Assembly (NCBI RefSeq): GCF_031882575.1
Contig: NZ_CP134772.1
Span: 1,135,001-1,199,000 of the forward strand
DNA from: Pseudomonas sp. VD-NE ins
Lineage (GTDB): Bacteria > Pseudomonadota > Gammaproteobacteria > Pseudomonadales > Pseudomonadaceae
Length of the DNA: 64,000 bases
Direction: 5' to 3'
Shown piece after piece: positions 8,168 through 18,467 of the stretch. A program made the position numbers and the translations under genes. The stretch's first letter is position 1, and every line of letters starts with the position of its first letter. The notes under the pieces were generated by a model. It was given only the letters and a program-made list of their open reading frames with translations. It was not told the origin of the DNA and did not search any database.

Positions 8168-9733
8168 TCAGAACTGGAAGTAAAGGAACGGCGAGAAGCT
8201 TTGCGCCGAAAGTTTGAGAATCGAGGCGATGAACAGCAGCAGGATCAAGCCGCGCATCACATAGCGCGACCAGTCCGCGCTCCAGTAGGCCGGTTGCACC
8301 TGGGCTTCGACGCCGACGGTGTAGCCAGGCTCGTGGATGCTCGCCGGGTTTTCGCCGGGTGCTGCCTTGATCATCCCCGGAGTCGCGGTGGCAGGGCCGT
8401 TGGCCTCGACGTTGACTTCAGGTTTGGTTTTGGCCGGCGGCTGGTTGGTGTACAGATCACGCAAACCGAAGAACGCCAATGTCACGTATGCCACCACGAG
8501 AGTCGCCACTTGCAGACCGGTGAGACTGGCCTGATTGAGTTCCGACAGCGACCAGTCGCCGAAGCTGAACATTGCGCCGTACATGCGCCCGGCAACGTGC
8601 AGGTTCTCGGCACGGAAGATCACCCAGCCCATGACCACGAGCAGGAAGGTCAGCGCCCAGCGGATCGGATTGAGGCTGCGTGGCGAGGTGTTTAGGCCCA
8701 GCGCTTTTTCAATCGCCAGCCACATGCCGTGCCAGGCGCCCCAGACGATGTAGGTGATGTTCGCGCCGTGCCACAGACCACCCAAAAGCATGGTCAGGAA
8801 CAGGTTGCGATAGGTCATCAGCGTGCCTTTACGGTTACCGCCGAGGGTGATGTACAGATAGTCACGCAACCAGGTCGACAGGCTGATGTGCCAGCGACGC
8901 CAGAACTCGGTGATCGACTGGCTGATGTACGGCTGTTTGAAGTTTTCCATGAAACGGAAACCCATCATCAGGCCCAGACCAATCGCCATGTCGCTGTAGC
9001 CGGAGAAGTCGAAATACAGCTGCGCGGTGTAGGCCAGCGCGCCAAGCCAGGCATCGCCGGTGGTCGGGTTTTGCAGGGCGAAGCAATGGTCAGCGACCAC
9101 CGCGAGGGTGTCGGCGATAAAGACCTTTTTGATGAAACCCTGCATGAACCGGGTGCAGCCCTCGGAGAACTTGTCGAGGGTGTGCGTGCGGTTGTTGAAC
9201 TGGTCGGCGAGGTCGCGGAAACGCAGAACCGGGCCGGCAATCAGGTGCGGGAAGATCGCCACGAATGCCGCAAAGTCGATCAGGTTGCGGGTGGCCGGGG
9301 TGTCGCCGCGATATACGTCGATGATGTAGCTGATCGACTCGAAGATGTAGAACGAGATACCGATCGGCAGCAGCACGTGGGTGAGGATGAACGGCGACAG
9401 ACCGACCGACGTCATCATCGCGTTGATGCTGTCGACGCCGAAGTTGGCGTACTTGAAGTAGCCGAGAATGCACAGGTCCACCGCGACGCCGAGCAATAGC
9501 CAGCGCTGCGCCGGTTTGGTCCGCACACCGGCGGCACCGACTTTGAGGCCGATCCAGTAGTTCCACAGCGTGACGGCGGCGAACAGCGCGAGGAAGTCCA
9601 CACGCCACCAGGCATAGAACACGTAGCTGGCGATCAGCAGCAGCAGGTTGCGATAGCGTTGCCCGCTCAAGTAGTACAAGCCGAGAAAGATCGGCAAGAA
9701 CAGAAACAGGAACACGTTGGATGAAAATACCAT
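8168..9733 (-). CDS. algI: Membrane-bound O-acyltransferase AlgI
   Basis: A 521-aa polytopic MBOAT protein with about a dozen hydrophobic helices starting at MVFSSNVFLFLFLPIFL. Conserved MBOAT features are the HISLSTWLRDYLYI segment, whose His matches the essential His322 region of AlgI, and GGLWHGANITYIVWGAWHG with the second invariant His. It takes acetyl groups from a cytoplasmic donor across the inner membrane to AlgJ/AlgX. A hydrophilic loop of about 50 residues near the C-terminus is variable. The start ATG directly follows the repeat-containing gap after algL. Confidence 0.94.
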   Translation of the reverse strand: MVFSSNVFLFLFLPIFLGLYYLSGQRYRNLLLLIASYVFYAWWRVDFLALFAAVTLWNYWIGLKVGAAGVRTKPAQRWLLLGVAVDLCILGYFKYANFGVDSINAMMTSVGLSPFILTHVLLPIGISFYIFESISYIIDVYRGDTPATRNLIDFAAFVAIFPHLIAGPVLRFRDLADQFNNRTHTLDKFSEGCTRFMQGFIKKVFIADTLAVVADHCFALQNPTTGDAWLGALAYTAQLYFDFSGYSDMAIGLGLMMGFRFMENFKQPYISQSITEFWRRWHISLSTWLRDYLYITLGGNRKGTLMTYRNLFLTMLLGGLWHGANITYIVWGAWHGMWLAIEKALGLNTSPRSLNPIRWALTFLLVVMGWVIFRAENLHVAGRMYGAMFSFGDWSLSELNQASLTGLQVATLVVAYVTLAFFGLRDLYTNQPPAKTKPEVNVEANGPATATPGMIKAAPGENPASIHEPGYTVGVEAQVQPAYWSADWSRYVMRGLILLLFIASILKLSAQSFSPFLYFQF

Positions 9734-9849
9734 CCCGATCTCTCCATGTTTGAACCAACAGTCAAGGGCAAAGCCCCCCCAAACCCCCCGTGGTAGTGGA
9801 GGGGTGAAACGGTGTTTCTGTCAGGGTTGTGCCGGGCCTTGAAATCTTG

Positions 9850-10053
9850 CCCTCACCCCCCGCCCTCTCCCGGAGGGAGAGGGAGCCTGATCTCCATGGT
9901 TTTCAAAAATGGAGATCAACTCGGTATTTCTGTGCCGCCTGATCTCGGTTGTTTTTCAACGCCTGAGATCAACTCGGTATTTCATTTCGGCGTAACTCGT
10001 ACAACCACCTCGGTCAGTCCCCTCTCCCTTTGGGAGAGGGTTAGGGTGAGGGG
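9850..10053. repeat. CCCTCTCCC-type palindrome doublet enclosing 51-bp repeats
   Basis: Two copies of the palindrome CCCTCTCCC-NNN-GGGAGAGGG (9863-9883 and 10020-10040) face each other, with outer CCCTCACCCC on one side and GGGTGAGGGG on the other. Between them two modules follow at a 51-54 bp period: each has TGATCTC...GAGATCA as a small hairpin followed by AACTCGGTATTTC. The whole 327-bp algL-algI gap holds no gene. A second copy of the outer palindrome pair is at 23070-23215. Confidence 0.75.
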
Positions 10054-10061
10054 CTTTTGCT

Positions 10062-11186
10062 TTATGAGCCTTTGTTGCCCTTCTCATGCGACGGGTCGTA
10101 GACCTTGGTCAGGTCGCCGCCGAGGCGGAAGGTCTTGAACGGCTGCATGCCGTGCTTCTTCTCGATCACATCAGGCGCACAGGTGTAGAGCGTGCAGAAC
10201 GGTTCGAGCCAGGCGAATTTCATGTCCTCTTTCAAGTCGGTCATGTCCTGCTCTTTGCCGTTCTTCTTCTCGAATTCATCCGGGTCTTTCACCCCGGACA
10301 ACACCCGATCACCGAGACGCTTCAGCGCACCGTTGTTCTCCTGGCGCAAATCAACCCCGTTGACCTGGGCGAAACTGGCGATCATCGCCAGCGGCGGCAG
10401 GGCGTAGTTGTGATAGGCGAGGGCGCGTTGCTGGCGCTTGAGTTCGTTCGGCAAGAAGCCGTCGGCATCGACTTGATTGACGCCAACCTTGTATTCCTTC
10501 ACCGCCCAGTCAAACAAGTCGCGGCGGTTGGTCGCGACCGAGGTCGCCATCACCGACCACGCTGCCCAGTACGAGTGGTTGTTGGTTTTTTCCAGCGGCA
10601 GGTTGTCCCAGTCGCTGACCACCTGATCGGCCATTTTGCTGAACCACGCCTCGATCAACTGCGCTTCCTGCTGGTGCTGCGCCAGCGGATGCGAGTCGGA
10701 GAATTTCAGACGAATGTACGAAGATGCCATGCTGCCCAACGCCCATTTGCGCATCGACTTGCCGGTGTGGTTGAAGTCTTTCGACATCAACGCGTCGGCC
10801 TTGGCCCACGCGGTCAGCCAGTTCAGCGTGCAATCGAGCTGTTCCGGACGACCGTCGCGCATGAACTGCATCACCCGTTTGGCGGTGCCGCGTTCCAGCG
10901 TGGTGATGTCTTTGGTGGTGTCGCGGAAGGCCTTTTCCGACTGCACGTTCAGCGTCGCGCGGGCCTTGTCCGAACCTTCGTATTTGCTGCGAAATTGCAG
11001 CGGCCCGGTGTACGGCGTCGGCATTGCATCGCAGCCTTCGCTTTTGTCACCGGTCTTGAATTTATCCACAGGCGCGAAATAGCCCTGAGGTGGACGCAGT
11101 GGTGCGGCGGCCTGCGCGGTGCCGGCGAAGATCGCCAGCCCGAGCAGCGTCGGCGCTAAAAGAGTTTTCAGTTTCGAGTTTCGCAT
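10062..11186 (-). CDS. algL: Alginate lyase AlgL (poly(beta-D-mannuronate) lyase)
   Basis: A 374-aa periplasmic PL5 alginate lyase with a signal peptide ([16 protein letters not shown]). It has the family's [21 protein letters not shown], the catalytic [12 protein letters not shown] with the Asn-His pair, [14 protein letters not shown], and [15 protein letters not shown] with the conserved Tyr. AlgL degrades polymer that escapes into the periplasm. ATG 11186 is preferred over the ATG at 11198 (which overlaps the algX stop) because TGAGGT lies 8 nt upstream and [10 protein letters not shown] starts a normal signal peptide. The algX stop is at 11195, giving an 8-bp gap. Confidence 0.94.
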   Translation of the reverse strand: MRNSKLKTLLAPTLLGLAIFAGTAQAAAPLRPPQGYFAPVDKFKTGDKSEGCDAMPTPYTGPLQFRSKYEGSDKARATLNVQSEKAFRDTTKDITTLERGTAKRVMQFMRDGRPEQLDCTLNWLTAWAKADALMSKDFNHTGKSMRKWALGSMASSYIRLKFSDSHPLAQHQQEAQLIEAWFSKMADQVVSDWDNLPLEKTNNHSYWAAWSVMATSVATNRRDLFDWAVKEYKVGVNQVDADGFLPNELKRQQRALAYHNYALPPLAMIASFAQVNGVDLRQENNGALKRLGDRVLSGVKDPDEFEKKNGKEQDMTDLKEDMKFAWLEPFCTLYTCAPDVIEKKHGMQPFKTFRLGGDLTKVYDPSHEKGNKGS

Positions 11187-11194
11187 AGCAGACC

Positions 11195-12655
11195 TCATTG
11201 CCCGACCTGAGCGGTTTGTTGCCCAGCGCCCGGGAATACGTTGCGTTTGCAGATTTTCGCTTCGACTTTCTGCGGCGCGGTGCCCGCTTCCGGGCCCTGG
11301 ACTTCGACTGCCAGCAGGTTTTGCGAGGCCCAGTCTTCGTCCGTGCGCAACTCAAAGGCGAAACGACCGTCGGTGTCGGAGGTTTCCGGTTTCTCGATCT
11401 TGATGTCCTCGTGGCGACCGTTCATGTACCAGAGGGTGGCTTGCAGGGTTTTCACCGAAGGGTCGGCGAAGCGGATGTCGACCTGATGGCTGCTGTTCTG
11501 CAGGTTCAGGTTCTTGCTGTTGACCAGCAGTTCTTGTTTGCCGCCCGGCTTGAGCGTGGTGCTCGCGGACATTTGCGCGTCTTTGCCTTCGCAGCCGTTG
11601 TCGAGAAGAGACATCATCTGGCGATAGATGGTTTCCTGGTCGAGGCGGTACAGCGGCGAGAATTCCCAGATGAGAATTTTCGGCGGAGTCTTCTGGAATT
11701 CGTCGCTGCCGAGGTACTGCAGCATCGAGCCTTCCAGACCACCGCCAGGGAAGGCGACGTTGAGAATGTCGGCGCCGATGGCTTCTTCGAGGAAGCCGGC
11801 GAAGTTGTAGTTCTTGCCGCTGTGCGAAGTACCGACCAGAGTGATTTGCGGATTGCCGGAATCGCCGAACAGGTCGCCGTCACCGGCCTCGCCTTTTGGC
11901 TCGGTGGTGAACTGGTCCATGTACTGGATCGCGTAACTGGTGCCGCACAGTTGCCCGGCCATGTTGTGCAGGGTGCCGGTCTTGCCCATGCGCCCGGAGC
12001 GCTTGGTCTCGAATTCACGCTTGGGCACGTCGGCGAAGGCCGGGATCTGCTTGACCTTCTCGGCGACGATTTTCGCTGTGCGCTGCGCGCCGTATGGCGT
12101 CCAGTGCTGGTCGCCGCGGAAGTAGAAATCGTGGGCGGGCAGGGTGTCCGGCAGCGACTCGTTGGTCAGCGGCGACAGGTCCGGCACCACGTAACCCATC
12201 TTGGCGAAGCGGCCGAGCATGGTCTTGTAGTTGCCCAGCGCTTTCTCGTAATCGAACGCGGCTTTTTCCTGCGGGTTGAGCTTGTTGCGGTTCACCAGAC
12301 CACGGGTCGGCTGATAAACGATCACCAGCTCGACACCTTTGGCCTTGAACGCATCGTGCAACTGTTGCAGGCGCTTGTAGCCGGCCGGAGTGGTGTTGAA
12401 TTCGGTGCGCAGATCTTCCTGAGTCCGGAACAGCCAGTCGCCTTGCGCTTGCACCAGGGTGGTGAAGTTCTGTTGATAACGCGTGGTGTAGTTCTTCGCG
12501 TCATGGGCCGCCGGGCACAGGTTGCAGCACGGTTCGGCGCTGAACTTCGGCGGTGTGGCAGCGGCGCCTTCATCGGCACGGGCGCCGTTGCTGGCCGCGA
12601 GAATGCCCACGGTCAGGGCCGACAGGCTGAGTAATCTGATCAAGTGTGGGTGCAT
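11195..12655 (-). CDS. algX: Alginate biosynthesis protein AlgX (O-acetyltransferase)
   Basis: A 486-aa periplasmic protein with a signal peptide ([14 protein letters not shown]). The SGNH-like domain has [12 protein letters not shown] (Asp and His of the triad) and [12 protein letters not shown] (nucleophilic Ser); the C-terminal third is the carbohydrate-binding module that holds the polymer. AlgX is the terminal acetyltransferase on polymannuronate and part of the AlgK-AlgX secretion scaffold. Two Cys close together after the signal peptide (CCNLC) probably form a disulfide with a downstream Cys. It begins 10 bp after the algG stop. Confidence 0.94.
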   Translation of the reverse strand: MHPHLIRLLSLSALTVGILAASNGARADEGAAATPPKFSAEPCCNLCPAAHDAKNYTTRYQQNFTTLVQAQGDWLFRTQEDLRTEFNTTPAGYKRLQQLHDAFKAKGVELVIVYQPTRGLVNRNKLNPQEKAAFDYEKALGNYKTMLGRFAKMGYVVPDLSPLTNESLPDTLPAHDFYFRGDQHWTPYGAQRTAKIVAEKVKQIPAFADVPKREFETKRSGRMGKTGTLHNMAGQLCGTSYAIQYMDQFTTEPKGEAGDGDLFGDSGNPQITLVGTSHSGKNYNFAGFLEEAIGADILNVAFPGGGLEGSMLQYLGSDEFQKTPPKILIWEFSPLYRLDQETIYRQMMSLLDNGCEGKDAQMSASTTLKPGGKQELLVNSKNLNLQNSSHQVDIRFADPSVKTLQATLWYMNGRHEDIKIEKPETSDTDGRFAFELRTDEDWASQNLLAVEVQGPEAGTAPQKVEAKICKRNVFPGAGQQTAQVGQ

Positions 12656-12665
12656 AAAATTATCC

Positions 12666-14237
12666 TCAGTCCCGCATTTCGGTCTGGCGTTCGACAGGGT
12701 CGATCAGCACGGCTTTCTGCTGGCGCACCAGCAGGTCGAGAATTTCATCCTGGCGCTCGCCGAGGATGCCGTTGAAGCTGATGCCGCTGGATTTGGTCGG
12801 CGCCAGCATCGACACGCGATACAGCTCGACACTCAATGGCGAATCGATCGACAGCGGGCCGCTGCCATTGGCCGCCAGTTCACCGCCAACGACGATCAGC
12901 GACACCTGCGCATCGAACGGGTCGAGCTTGATGTCACGGTCGGTGTCGGTGAGGTCTTTGATGTGGCCGTAGACGCCGGTCAAACCGTTGGCCATGGCGA
13001 CGTTTTCGTAGAGGCGGATATTCACGCTGTTACGAATGCGGATGCCGTGGCGCTTGTTGCTGATGACCTTGTTGCCCCACAGCAGGTTGTCGGCGGACTC
13101 GTAGAGGGTGATGCCGTCGGTGTGGTTCTTGTAGATCTCGTTGTAGGCAATGATGTTGTTGACGCTGTTCCGGTCGATCACCAGGCCCGAGAGGTGGTTG
13201 TCGAAGCTCTTGTTGTTGAAGATGAAGCTGTCGTTGACCTCACGGGAAATAATGATCCCGTGCTTCTTCTTCGTGCCGTGCACGGTGTTCTCGGCAATGA
13301 TCAGGCCGTGGGAACGGTCGTGCGGGTCGATGCCGTAGACGATGTTGTCTTTGTAGGTGTTGCCCTTGACCACGAAGTCGCGCGTCTCGTAGCAGTAGAA
13401 GCCGTACCACATGTCGGAGAACTCGGAGCCGACGATCCAGCCAGTCGGTTCTGGCCGCTTGAGGACCTTGGCCATGTTTGGCGTGTACTGGGAAATACTC
13501 ACCCCGTACGACTTACTGTTGGCGTAGCCGAAGCTGGCCATTTTGCTATTGACGATGTAAGTCTCGGTGCCACCCCAGGCGAGCAGGAACGGACGGAATT
13601 CCTTCGGCGAACGGAAGGTCGCCGGGCCGTTGTCCTTCTCGCGCCAGCCAGTGATTTTGGTGTCACGCACGAACAACTGGCCGTCGTTGACCAGGAACGC
13701 ACCGGCCTCTTGCGACAGGCGCAGTTCCTGGGTCTGGCCGTCGATTTCGAGGATGCCTTTACGGCCCACCACGATCGGCAGCTTCGACAGGTACACGCCC
13801 GGCGAGGTCTCGCTGAAGTACTGCTTGGGCAGTTTCTGCGCCAGATCCTTGAGGTTCATGTAACCGTCGTCGACGAAGATCGCCTGCGGGATGCCGTGCT
13901 GACGCACCACCCATTCGGCCATCTTGTTGTCGCCGCCGATGAAGTCCTTCAGCGCGTCTTCCTGCATCATCCGGCGCACGCTGATCTTGCCCGCTTTGCT
14001 GCGGTTGATCTTCGCCGCAGCGGCTTCGGCGGTGTAGCCGGACAGGTCAGGCAGTTTCGGCGCGGCCAGGTTCAGCGCCTCTGTCGGCGCGCTGCTGACG
14101 GTGTAGGTTTTTGCTTGCTGCAATTCCTTGGCAGTCGTCACCGGCTTGGCCGGTTCGACAGTGGCGAAGGCGCCAGCCGAGGCCAGCAACATCGCGCCGG
14201 CCAACAGGCTGAGCGAGCCTTTCCTTGCATGGTGCAT
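12666..14237 (-). CDS. algG: Mannuronan C5-epimerase AlgG
   Basis: A periplasmic right-handed beta-helix enzyme (523 aa) that converts mannuronate to guluronate in the polymer. The catalytic DPHDRSHG is visible in YGIDPHDRSHGLIIAEN, followed by a run of helix rungs (NTVHGTKKKHGIIIS, NKSFDNHLSGLVID, NEIYKNHTDGITLYES). A signal peptide ends near ASAGAFATVEP. I chose ATG 14237 because AAGGGAG is about 9 nt upstream and the signal peptide starts MHHARKGSLSLL; the ATG at 14264, overlapping the algE stop as TGATG, would add nine residues. Confidence 0.94.
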   Translation of the reverse strand: MHHARKGSLSLLAGAMLLASAGAFATVEPAKPVTTAKELQQAKTYTVSSAPTEALNLAAPKLPDLSGYTAEAAAAKINRSKAGKISVRRMMQEDALKDFIGGDNKMAEWVVRQHGIPQAIFVDDGYMNLKDLAQKLPKQYFSETSPGVYLSKLPIVVGRKGILEIDGQTQELRLSQEAGAFLVNDGQLFVRDTKITGWREKDNGPATFRSPKEFRPFLLAWGGTETYIVNSKMASFGYANSKSYGVSISQYTPNMAKVLKRPEPTGWIVGSEFSDMWYGFYCYETRDFVVKGNTYKDNIVYGIDPHDRSHGLIIAENTVHGTKKKHGIIISREVNDSFIFNNKSFDNHLSGLVIDRNSVNNIIAYNEIYKNHTDGITLYESADNLLWGNKVISNKRHGIRIRNSVNIRLYENVAMANGLTGVYGHIKDLTDTDRDIKLDPFDAQVSLIVVGGELAANGSGPLSIDSPLSVELYRVSMLAPTKSSGISFNGILGERQDEILDLLVRQQKAVLIDPVERQTEMRD

Positions 14238-14263
14238 GTCGGGCACTCCCTTGGCGGTTTGCA

Positions 14264-15745
14264 TCAGAAGCGCCAGATCACGTCGATGAACGCGCGGTGC
14301 ATGTACGAATCAACCTGCTTGCCGTAGGCATCGCCCGGTTTGAACACACCGCCACGGAAGCGCACGAGGGCCGAAGGCTCGTCGATCGACTGGCTCAGCG
14401 CCGCCGGCAACAGGCCTTGCTTGAAGTACTTGGTGACGACCAGGTCCATCTCCTGACCGAGGTCCTTGTTGCCGTCTTCAAGCGGCAGCGAAGTGCTGGA
14501 GAGGATCGCGCCGGTGGCGTCGTCGGTATTGTTTTCCACGGCGTTGATGCCGTTGCTGCCCACCGGTTTGTTGCCGTCGACACGCCAGAACTTGTGATAG
14601 ATCAGGCTGGCGTCGTACTCGTCGTTGACCATCCACGAACCGAACAACGTCGCGGTCTGCATGTTGTTCATTTCGCCACGGAACGCTTCGCCGAAACGGT
14701 GAACCCGCGAGCGCGTACCGGTGTAGTTGGAGCGGTTGCTTTCAAGACCGGTCTGCTCGTAATCGGCGCTGGCGCGGGCATAGGCACCGCCGACTTGCCA
14801 TTGCGGATCGAGGCGCAGACGCACACCGATGTCGGTGGCCCAGCCGTTGACGTCATCGCTGCGCTTGGCTTGCGCCGGACGCGAACCATCGGCATTCAGC
14901 GCGTTGACCGTGTCGCGGTCGCCGCTCATGCCGGTGATGCTGCCCCAGTAGTTGACGGTGTTGGTGTTGCGCCAGTTGTAGGCGTCGCTGTCAGCGGTCA
15001 GGCCGAGCCAGCTGATGTCACCGTTCTCGGTTTTATCCAGCGAATCACGCGGGACGCCCGGTTCGGCGTAATCGAGTTTGCCGTCATCATGGGTGTGGTG
15101 ACCGCGAATGCCGACCCAGTTGCCCGGCGTCCACTGGTAAGCGGCATCTGCGTAGGCGTGCAGGCGATCCTTGTCTTTCGGCGCCAGCTCTTTGAGGTCG
15201 GTGCGGTATTCGCTGAAGCGTTCGGCGACACCGGCGTTGGCGCGCAACAGGGTGGTGTCGAAGGTCCAGTTCAGCGCTTCGATGTTGGTGTCGCGCCACT
15301 GGCCATCGTCATTGCGCAGACGCTGACGACCGAACTTGAGCATCTCGCCCGGGTACGGGGTGAGGCCGCTGTAGCCGACCCAGAACTCGCGCATCGCCAA
15401 GTAGTTTTTCTTGGTTTTGCGATCACCGTTGTCGGTGGCTTGTTCACCGTCGGATTGTTGCAGAGTGTCGGTTTCGATGATGTCGGTCGAGGTCACCGCC
15501 TGGCCCATGGCGTAGGCGCTCCACGCGCCGCTTTCGCCATAGATCCACGGACGCAGGTCGAGGCCGACACCGTTGACGTCGCCGCCCTTGGCGGTGCCGA
15601 GGTCACGGTCGTCTTCGGACTGGCCGGTGACTTTCACTTCGAGGCCGAAGTTCTTGGTTTCAGTCATCGCGGCCAGTGTCGGGCAAGACCAGATCAGCGC
15701 GAACGAGAGGCCAATGCCGGCCTTCACGAATGGATTCAACTTCAT
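14264..15745 (-). CDS. algE: Alginate outer-membrane export porin AlgE
   Basis: A 493-aa outer-membrane beta-barrel with a signal peptide ([19 protein letters not shown]...). Alternating amphipathic strands fill the protein and it ends in an aromatic residue (DVIWRF), typical of BAM substrates. AlgE is an 18-stranded, electropositive channel through which acetylated, epimerised alginate leaves the cell. Its start overlaps the algK stop by 4 bp (ATGA), so translation is coupled. Confidence 0.94.
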   Translation of the reverse strand: MKLNPFVKAGIGLSFALIWSCPTLAAMTETKNFGLEVKVTGQSEDDRDLGTAKGGDVNGVGLDLRPWIYGESGAWSAYAMGQAVTSTDIIETDTLQQSDGEQATDNGDRKTKKNYLAMREFWVGYSGLTPYPGEMLKFGRQRLRNDDGQWRDTNIEALNWTFDTTLLRANAGVAERFSEYRTDLKELAPKDKDRLHAYADAAYQWTPGNWVGIRGHHTHDDGKLDYAEPGVPRDSLDKTENGDISWLGLTADSDAYNWRNTNTVNYWGSITGMSGDRDTVNALNADGSRPAQAKRSDDVNGWATDIGVRLRLDPQWQVGGAYARASADYEQTGLESNRSNYTGTRSRVHRFGEAFRGEMNNMQTATLFGSWMVNDEYDASLIYHKFWRVDGNKPVGSNGINAVENNTDDATGAILSSTSLPLEDGNKDLGQEMDLVVTKYFKQGLLPAALSQSIDEPSALVRFRGGVFKPGDAYGKQVDSYMHRAFIDVIWRF

Positions 15746-17253
15746 AATTTTTCCTCGCCGTCTTCTTCTTCTTGCAGGGCGTGCAGTTGCAGCGTGTTCG
15801 GGTTCAGAGCGCCACGGCTGGCTTGCTCTTGTTGCAGCAGACGTTGCGCTTCGGCGAGACGCTCGGGTGGCAGTTGCGCGGCGAGGGTGGTCGCCAGCTC
15901 ATCGGCTTGCGGGGTGTTTTGCGCCTTGGCCAATTGGCTGAACACGTAGGCGTTGAGCGGGTCGGGCTTGGTACCCTTGCCTTGGGAGAACAGTTGGGCG
16001 ATGGCGAAGTCGGCGCTGTTCTGGCCGTTGCGCGCGGCGGTCAGCAGGTGGTCGAGAGCCTTCTGCGGATAGACCTTGCCCAGGTAGCCACGGCGATAGA
16101 TCTGGCCGAGGTAGTAATCGGCGGCGACTTCACGGCCGACGGCTTTCTGGAAATGTTCTTCGGCGACTTTCGCGTCAGCCGGAACCATTTTCCCTTCGTA
16201 GTAGAGCTTGCCCAGCAACAGCTCGGCGCGTGGCTGGTCGGCGGCGCGGCCGTTGTCGAGGTACTTCATCATCTGATCGACGTCGCCCAGTTCGGGATAG
16301 TCGTAAAGCAATTGCGCGAGGGTGACCCACGACGCCGGGTAACCCGGAGCGATCGGCTCAAGCAGCGACTGCGCGGTTTTTTCGTCGGTCTTGCCGAGGG
16401 TCGAATCGGCCAGCACACGGGCCACGGAGTCGACGCGTTGTGCGGTGACGGTGCCACGGCTGTAACCGGCCTGCAGCTGCTTGATCAACTCGGCCTGTTG
16501 CTCAGGCTGGGCACGTTTCTGATAGACCGTGGCCAGTTCGACGTAGCAGATATCGGTGGTGTTGAGCGCGGCTTTGCAGATCTTTTCCACGTCATCCAGG
16601 TGCTGGTCGTAGGTGCCTTGAGTGCGATACAGCAGCACCTGCGCCAGACCCGCTTCCGGGTAGCCGGATTTGCGCCATTGATCGATCTGCTGCTGCGCGT
16701 TGATGTTCGGGAAGCTGTGCGGGTATTGCAGGTACAGCATCGCCAGCGGGATCAACGTATTGCCTTCGCCATTGGCGGCAGCTTTTTTCAGCAGGCTTTC
16801 GGCTTCGTGGTGCTCGGCTTCGGTGGAACCCGGTTTGGCCACCAGCAAACGACCGAGACGCGCCTGTGCACGCGGCGAAACACTGGCGGCGGCGCGGTAA
16901 GTCGCCTCGGCCTGTTTCATTTGTGCAGGGTCGCGGCTGTCGACCTGGATATCGGCGAGGCCGACTTGCGCTTCGCTGTAGCCCAGATCGGCCAATTGCT
17001 GATAGTTCTGCGCAGCGGTGGCGGTGTCGCCACGCTTGAGCGCTTCGTTGGCCAGACGCTGATCGGGCAGACCGGCGCAACCGGCGAGACTGACCGCCAA
17101 TGCCAAGGCACACACCGATCCCATGTGGGAGCTGGCTTGCCAGCGATTCAGGCGACTCGGTATTTCAGCAAGACCGCATTGATCCGATCGCTGGCAAGCC
17201 AGCTCCCACAGGGATCGTGGCGTTCTGAAAAGACTGGTGATAGTCACAGGCAT
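15742..17253 (-). CDS. algK: Alginate secretion lipoprotein AlgK, N-terminus disrupted by a REPIN
   Basis: A Sel1/TPR-repeat outer-membrane lipoprotein that places AlgE and joins the periplasmic complex. The mature part from [20 protein letters not shown] matches P. aeruginosa AlgK closely. The lipobox is VSLAGC. The 503-aa frame starts at [13 protein letters not shown] (ATG 17253), but residues about 15-44 are translated from an 87-bp REP doublet (17124-17210) that stays in frame. The hydrophobic signal core ([11 protein letters not shown]) lies after the insert. Start options are ATG 17253, giving a signal peptide with a ~40-residue N-extension, or ATG 17124 (MGSVCALAL), which lacks a basic n-region and a clear Shine-Dalgarno. 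The rest shows no defect. Confidence 0.9.
   Translation of the reverse strand: MPVTITSLFRTPRSLWELACQRSDQCGLAEIPSRLNRWQASSHMGSVCALALAVSLAGCAGLPDQRLANEALKRGDTATAAQNYQQLADLGYSEAQVGLADIQVDSRDPAQMKQAEATYRAAASVSPRAQARLGRLLVAKPGSTEAEHHEAESLLKKAAANGEGNTLIPLAMLYLQYPHSFPNINAQQQIDQWRKSGYPEAGLAQVLLYRTQGTYDQHLDDVEKICKAALNTTDICYVELATVYQKRAQPEQQAELIKQLQAGYSRGTVTAQRVDSVARVLADSTLGKTDEKTAQSLLEPIAPGYPASWVTLAQLLYDYPELGDVDQMMKYLDNGRAADQPRAELLLGKLYYEGKMVPADAKVAEEHFQKAVGREVAADYYLGQIYRRGYLGKVYPQKALDHLLTAARNGQNSADFAIAQLFSQGKGTKPDPLNAYVFSQLAKAQNTPQADELATTLAAQLPPERLAEAQRLLQQEQASRGALNPNTLQLHALQEEEDGEEKL
17124..17210. repeat. REPIN (ATCGCTGGCAAGCCAGCTCCCACA type) inside algK
   Basis: TGTGGGAGCTGGCTTGCCAG at the low end and its exact 24-bp reverse complement at the high end enclose about 39 bp. 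Total length is 87 bp, a multiple of three. The same palindrome flanks 27518-27606 and occurs singly at 28578-28597. It lies between codons of the algK signal-peptide region, which is uncommon for REPs because they are usually extragenic. Confidence 0.9.
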
Positions 17254-17262
17254 GTCCTCGAC

Positions 17263-18432
17263 TTAAAGACCGGCAGCCATGGCTTTGTCGATCAGCCAGT
17301 TCAGGTTCGGGCCACGGTCGCTGTTCACTTCCACCGGGCGGCCGGCGAGGCTGCTGTCGAGCGGCTCGTCAGGCTGGATCTGTACGCGGATGTCGGAGGA
17401 CAGGTCGGCGCTTTTCAGGCTGGTGCTGCTGACGATCTTGCCGGTGCGGGTCTTGTCTTCGCCGGCGATCTGGAAGCTCACCGGGGTGCCCGGACGCACG
17501 TCGCCGAACTGGCGATAGGAGAAGCGCGCATCGACGCTGGCCTGGGTGTTGCGCGGCACCAACTGGAAGATCACATCGCCCTTGCTCGCGTATTGACCAT
17601 CAGCCACCAGTTGCTGAGCCACGGTGCAATCGCACGGCGAAGTCAGGGTGCCGGTCATTTGCTTGCCGAACAGTTCTTCAACCTTGGCCGGCGACAGTTG
17701 ATCTTCTTCCAGATGACCCTTGAGCACGTCGAGCATGCTGGTGCTGAAGGTCGCCAGTGGCGCGCCTTTGGCGGCAACGCCGTCGGACTTGACCAGACTC
17801 TGCACGGTGCCGTCACGCGGCATGGTGATGTTCATCCCCGGCACGCTGACCAGACCGGCCTGTGCATGGCTGACGAAGTACATGCCGTAAACCGATTTGA
17901 AAATGAAACCCGCCGCGACCAGGCCAACGGCGAAGATGCCGGCGCTGAACGTCACTGCTTTCAGGCGCCCGAACGGGGTCATGCCGGAGCCGCCGTCCTT
18001 GACCTTGCGTGCTTTGGTGAAGTTATCGCGCTGCAGGGTCGCCAGCACTTCGCCGATGCTGACGATGTCGCCAGCAAGGTGCGAAGTGATCAGGTGGCGC
18101 AGGGTGGAAATGTCCTGCGGCTCAAGGTTCTGGAACTGGCAGCCGGCACGGCCGGTCTGGCGGTCGAAGGAACGCACCTGCAGTTCAACGTCCATGGCGA
18201 TGCCGAGGTTGTCGATGACGAACTGCAGACGCGCCTTGTACACCTGGCCAATGGTCAGTGGCATTTGCCCGGCGTTGAACGCCAGACCACCGGCCGACAG
18301 GTCCAGGACCCGCGCTTCGACCGGCGTCCGGTCAGGACCGAAGAAGCGCAGTTTGGCCGGGATTTTCACGCGGGCGTGTTGGCGCTGGGCTTCGGATTCA
18401 TGCACTACGTTGGCGTTGACGGCGGTATTCAT
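17263..18432 (-). CDS. alg44: Alginate co-polymerase Alg44 (PilZ c-di-GMP receptor)
   Basis: A 389-aa inner-membrane protein. The N-terminal PilZ domain shows QRQHARVKIPAKLRF and DLSAGGLAF, the c-di-GMP-binding pattern (RxxxR-like and DxSxxG). A single TM lies at about residues 160-185 (FSAGIFAVGLVAAGFIF). The periplasmic part resembles HlyD/MFP adaptors (SLVKSDGVAAKGAPLATF). Binding of c-di-GMP activates polymerisation by Alg8. In the first motif the Arg spacing should be checked in an alignment. It starts 36 bp after the alg8 stop and ends 10 bp before the algK frame. Confidence 0.93.
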   Translation of the reverse strand: MNTAVNANVVHESEAQRQHARVKIPAKLRFFGPDRTPVEARVLDLSAGGLAFNAGQMPLTIGQVYKARLQFVIDNLGIAMDVELQVRSFDRQTGRAGCQFQNLEPQDISTLRHLITSHLAGDIVSIGEVLATLQRDNFTKARKVKDGGSGMTPFGRLKAVTFSAGIFAVGLVAAGFIFKSVYGMYFVSHAQAGLVSVPGMNITMPRDGTVQSLVKSDGVAAKGAPLATFSTSMLDVLKGHLEEDQLSPAKVEELFGKQMTGTLTSPCDCTVAQQLVADGQYASKGDVIFQLVPRNTQASVDARFSYRQFGDVRPGTPVSFQIAGEDKTRTGKIVSSTSLKSADLSSDIRVQIQPDEPLDSSLAGRPVEVNSDRGPNLNWLIDKAMAAGL

Positions 18433-18467
18433 AGGGGCGATTTCCTTGTTAATTCAATAGGGGCGGG

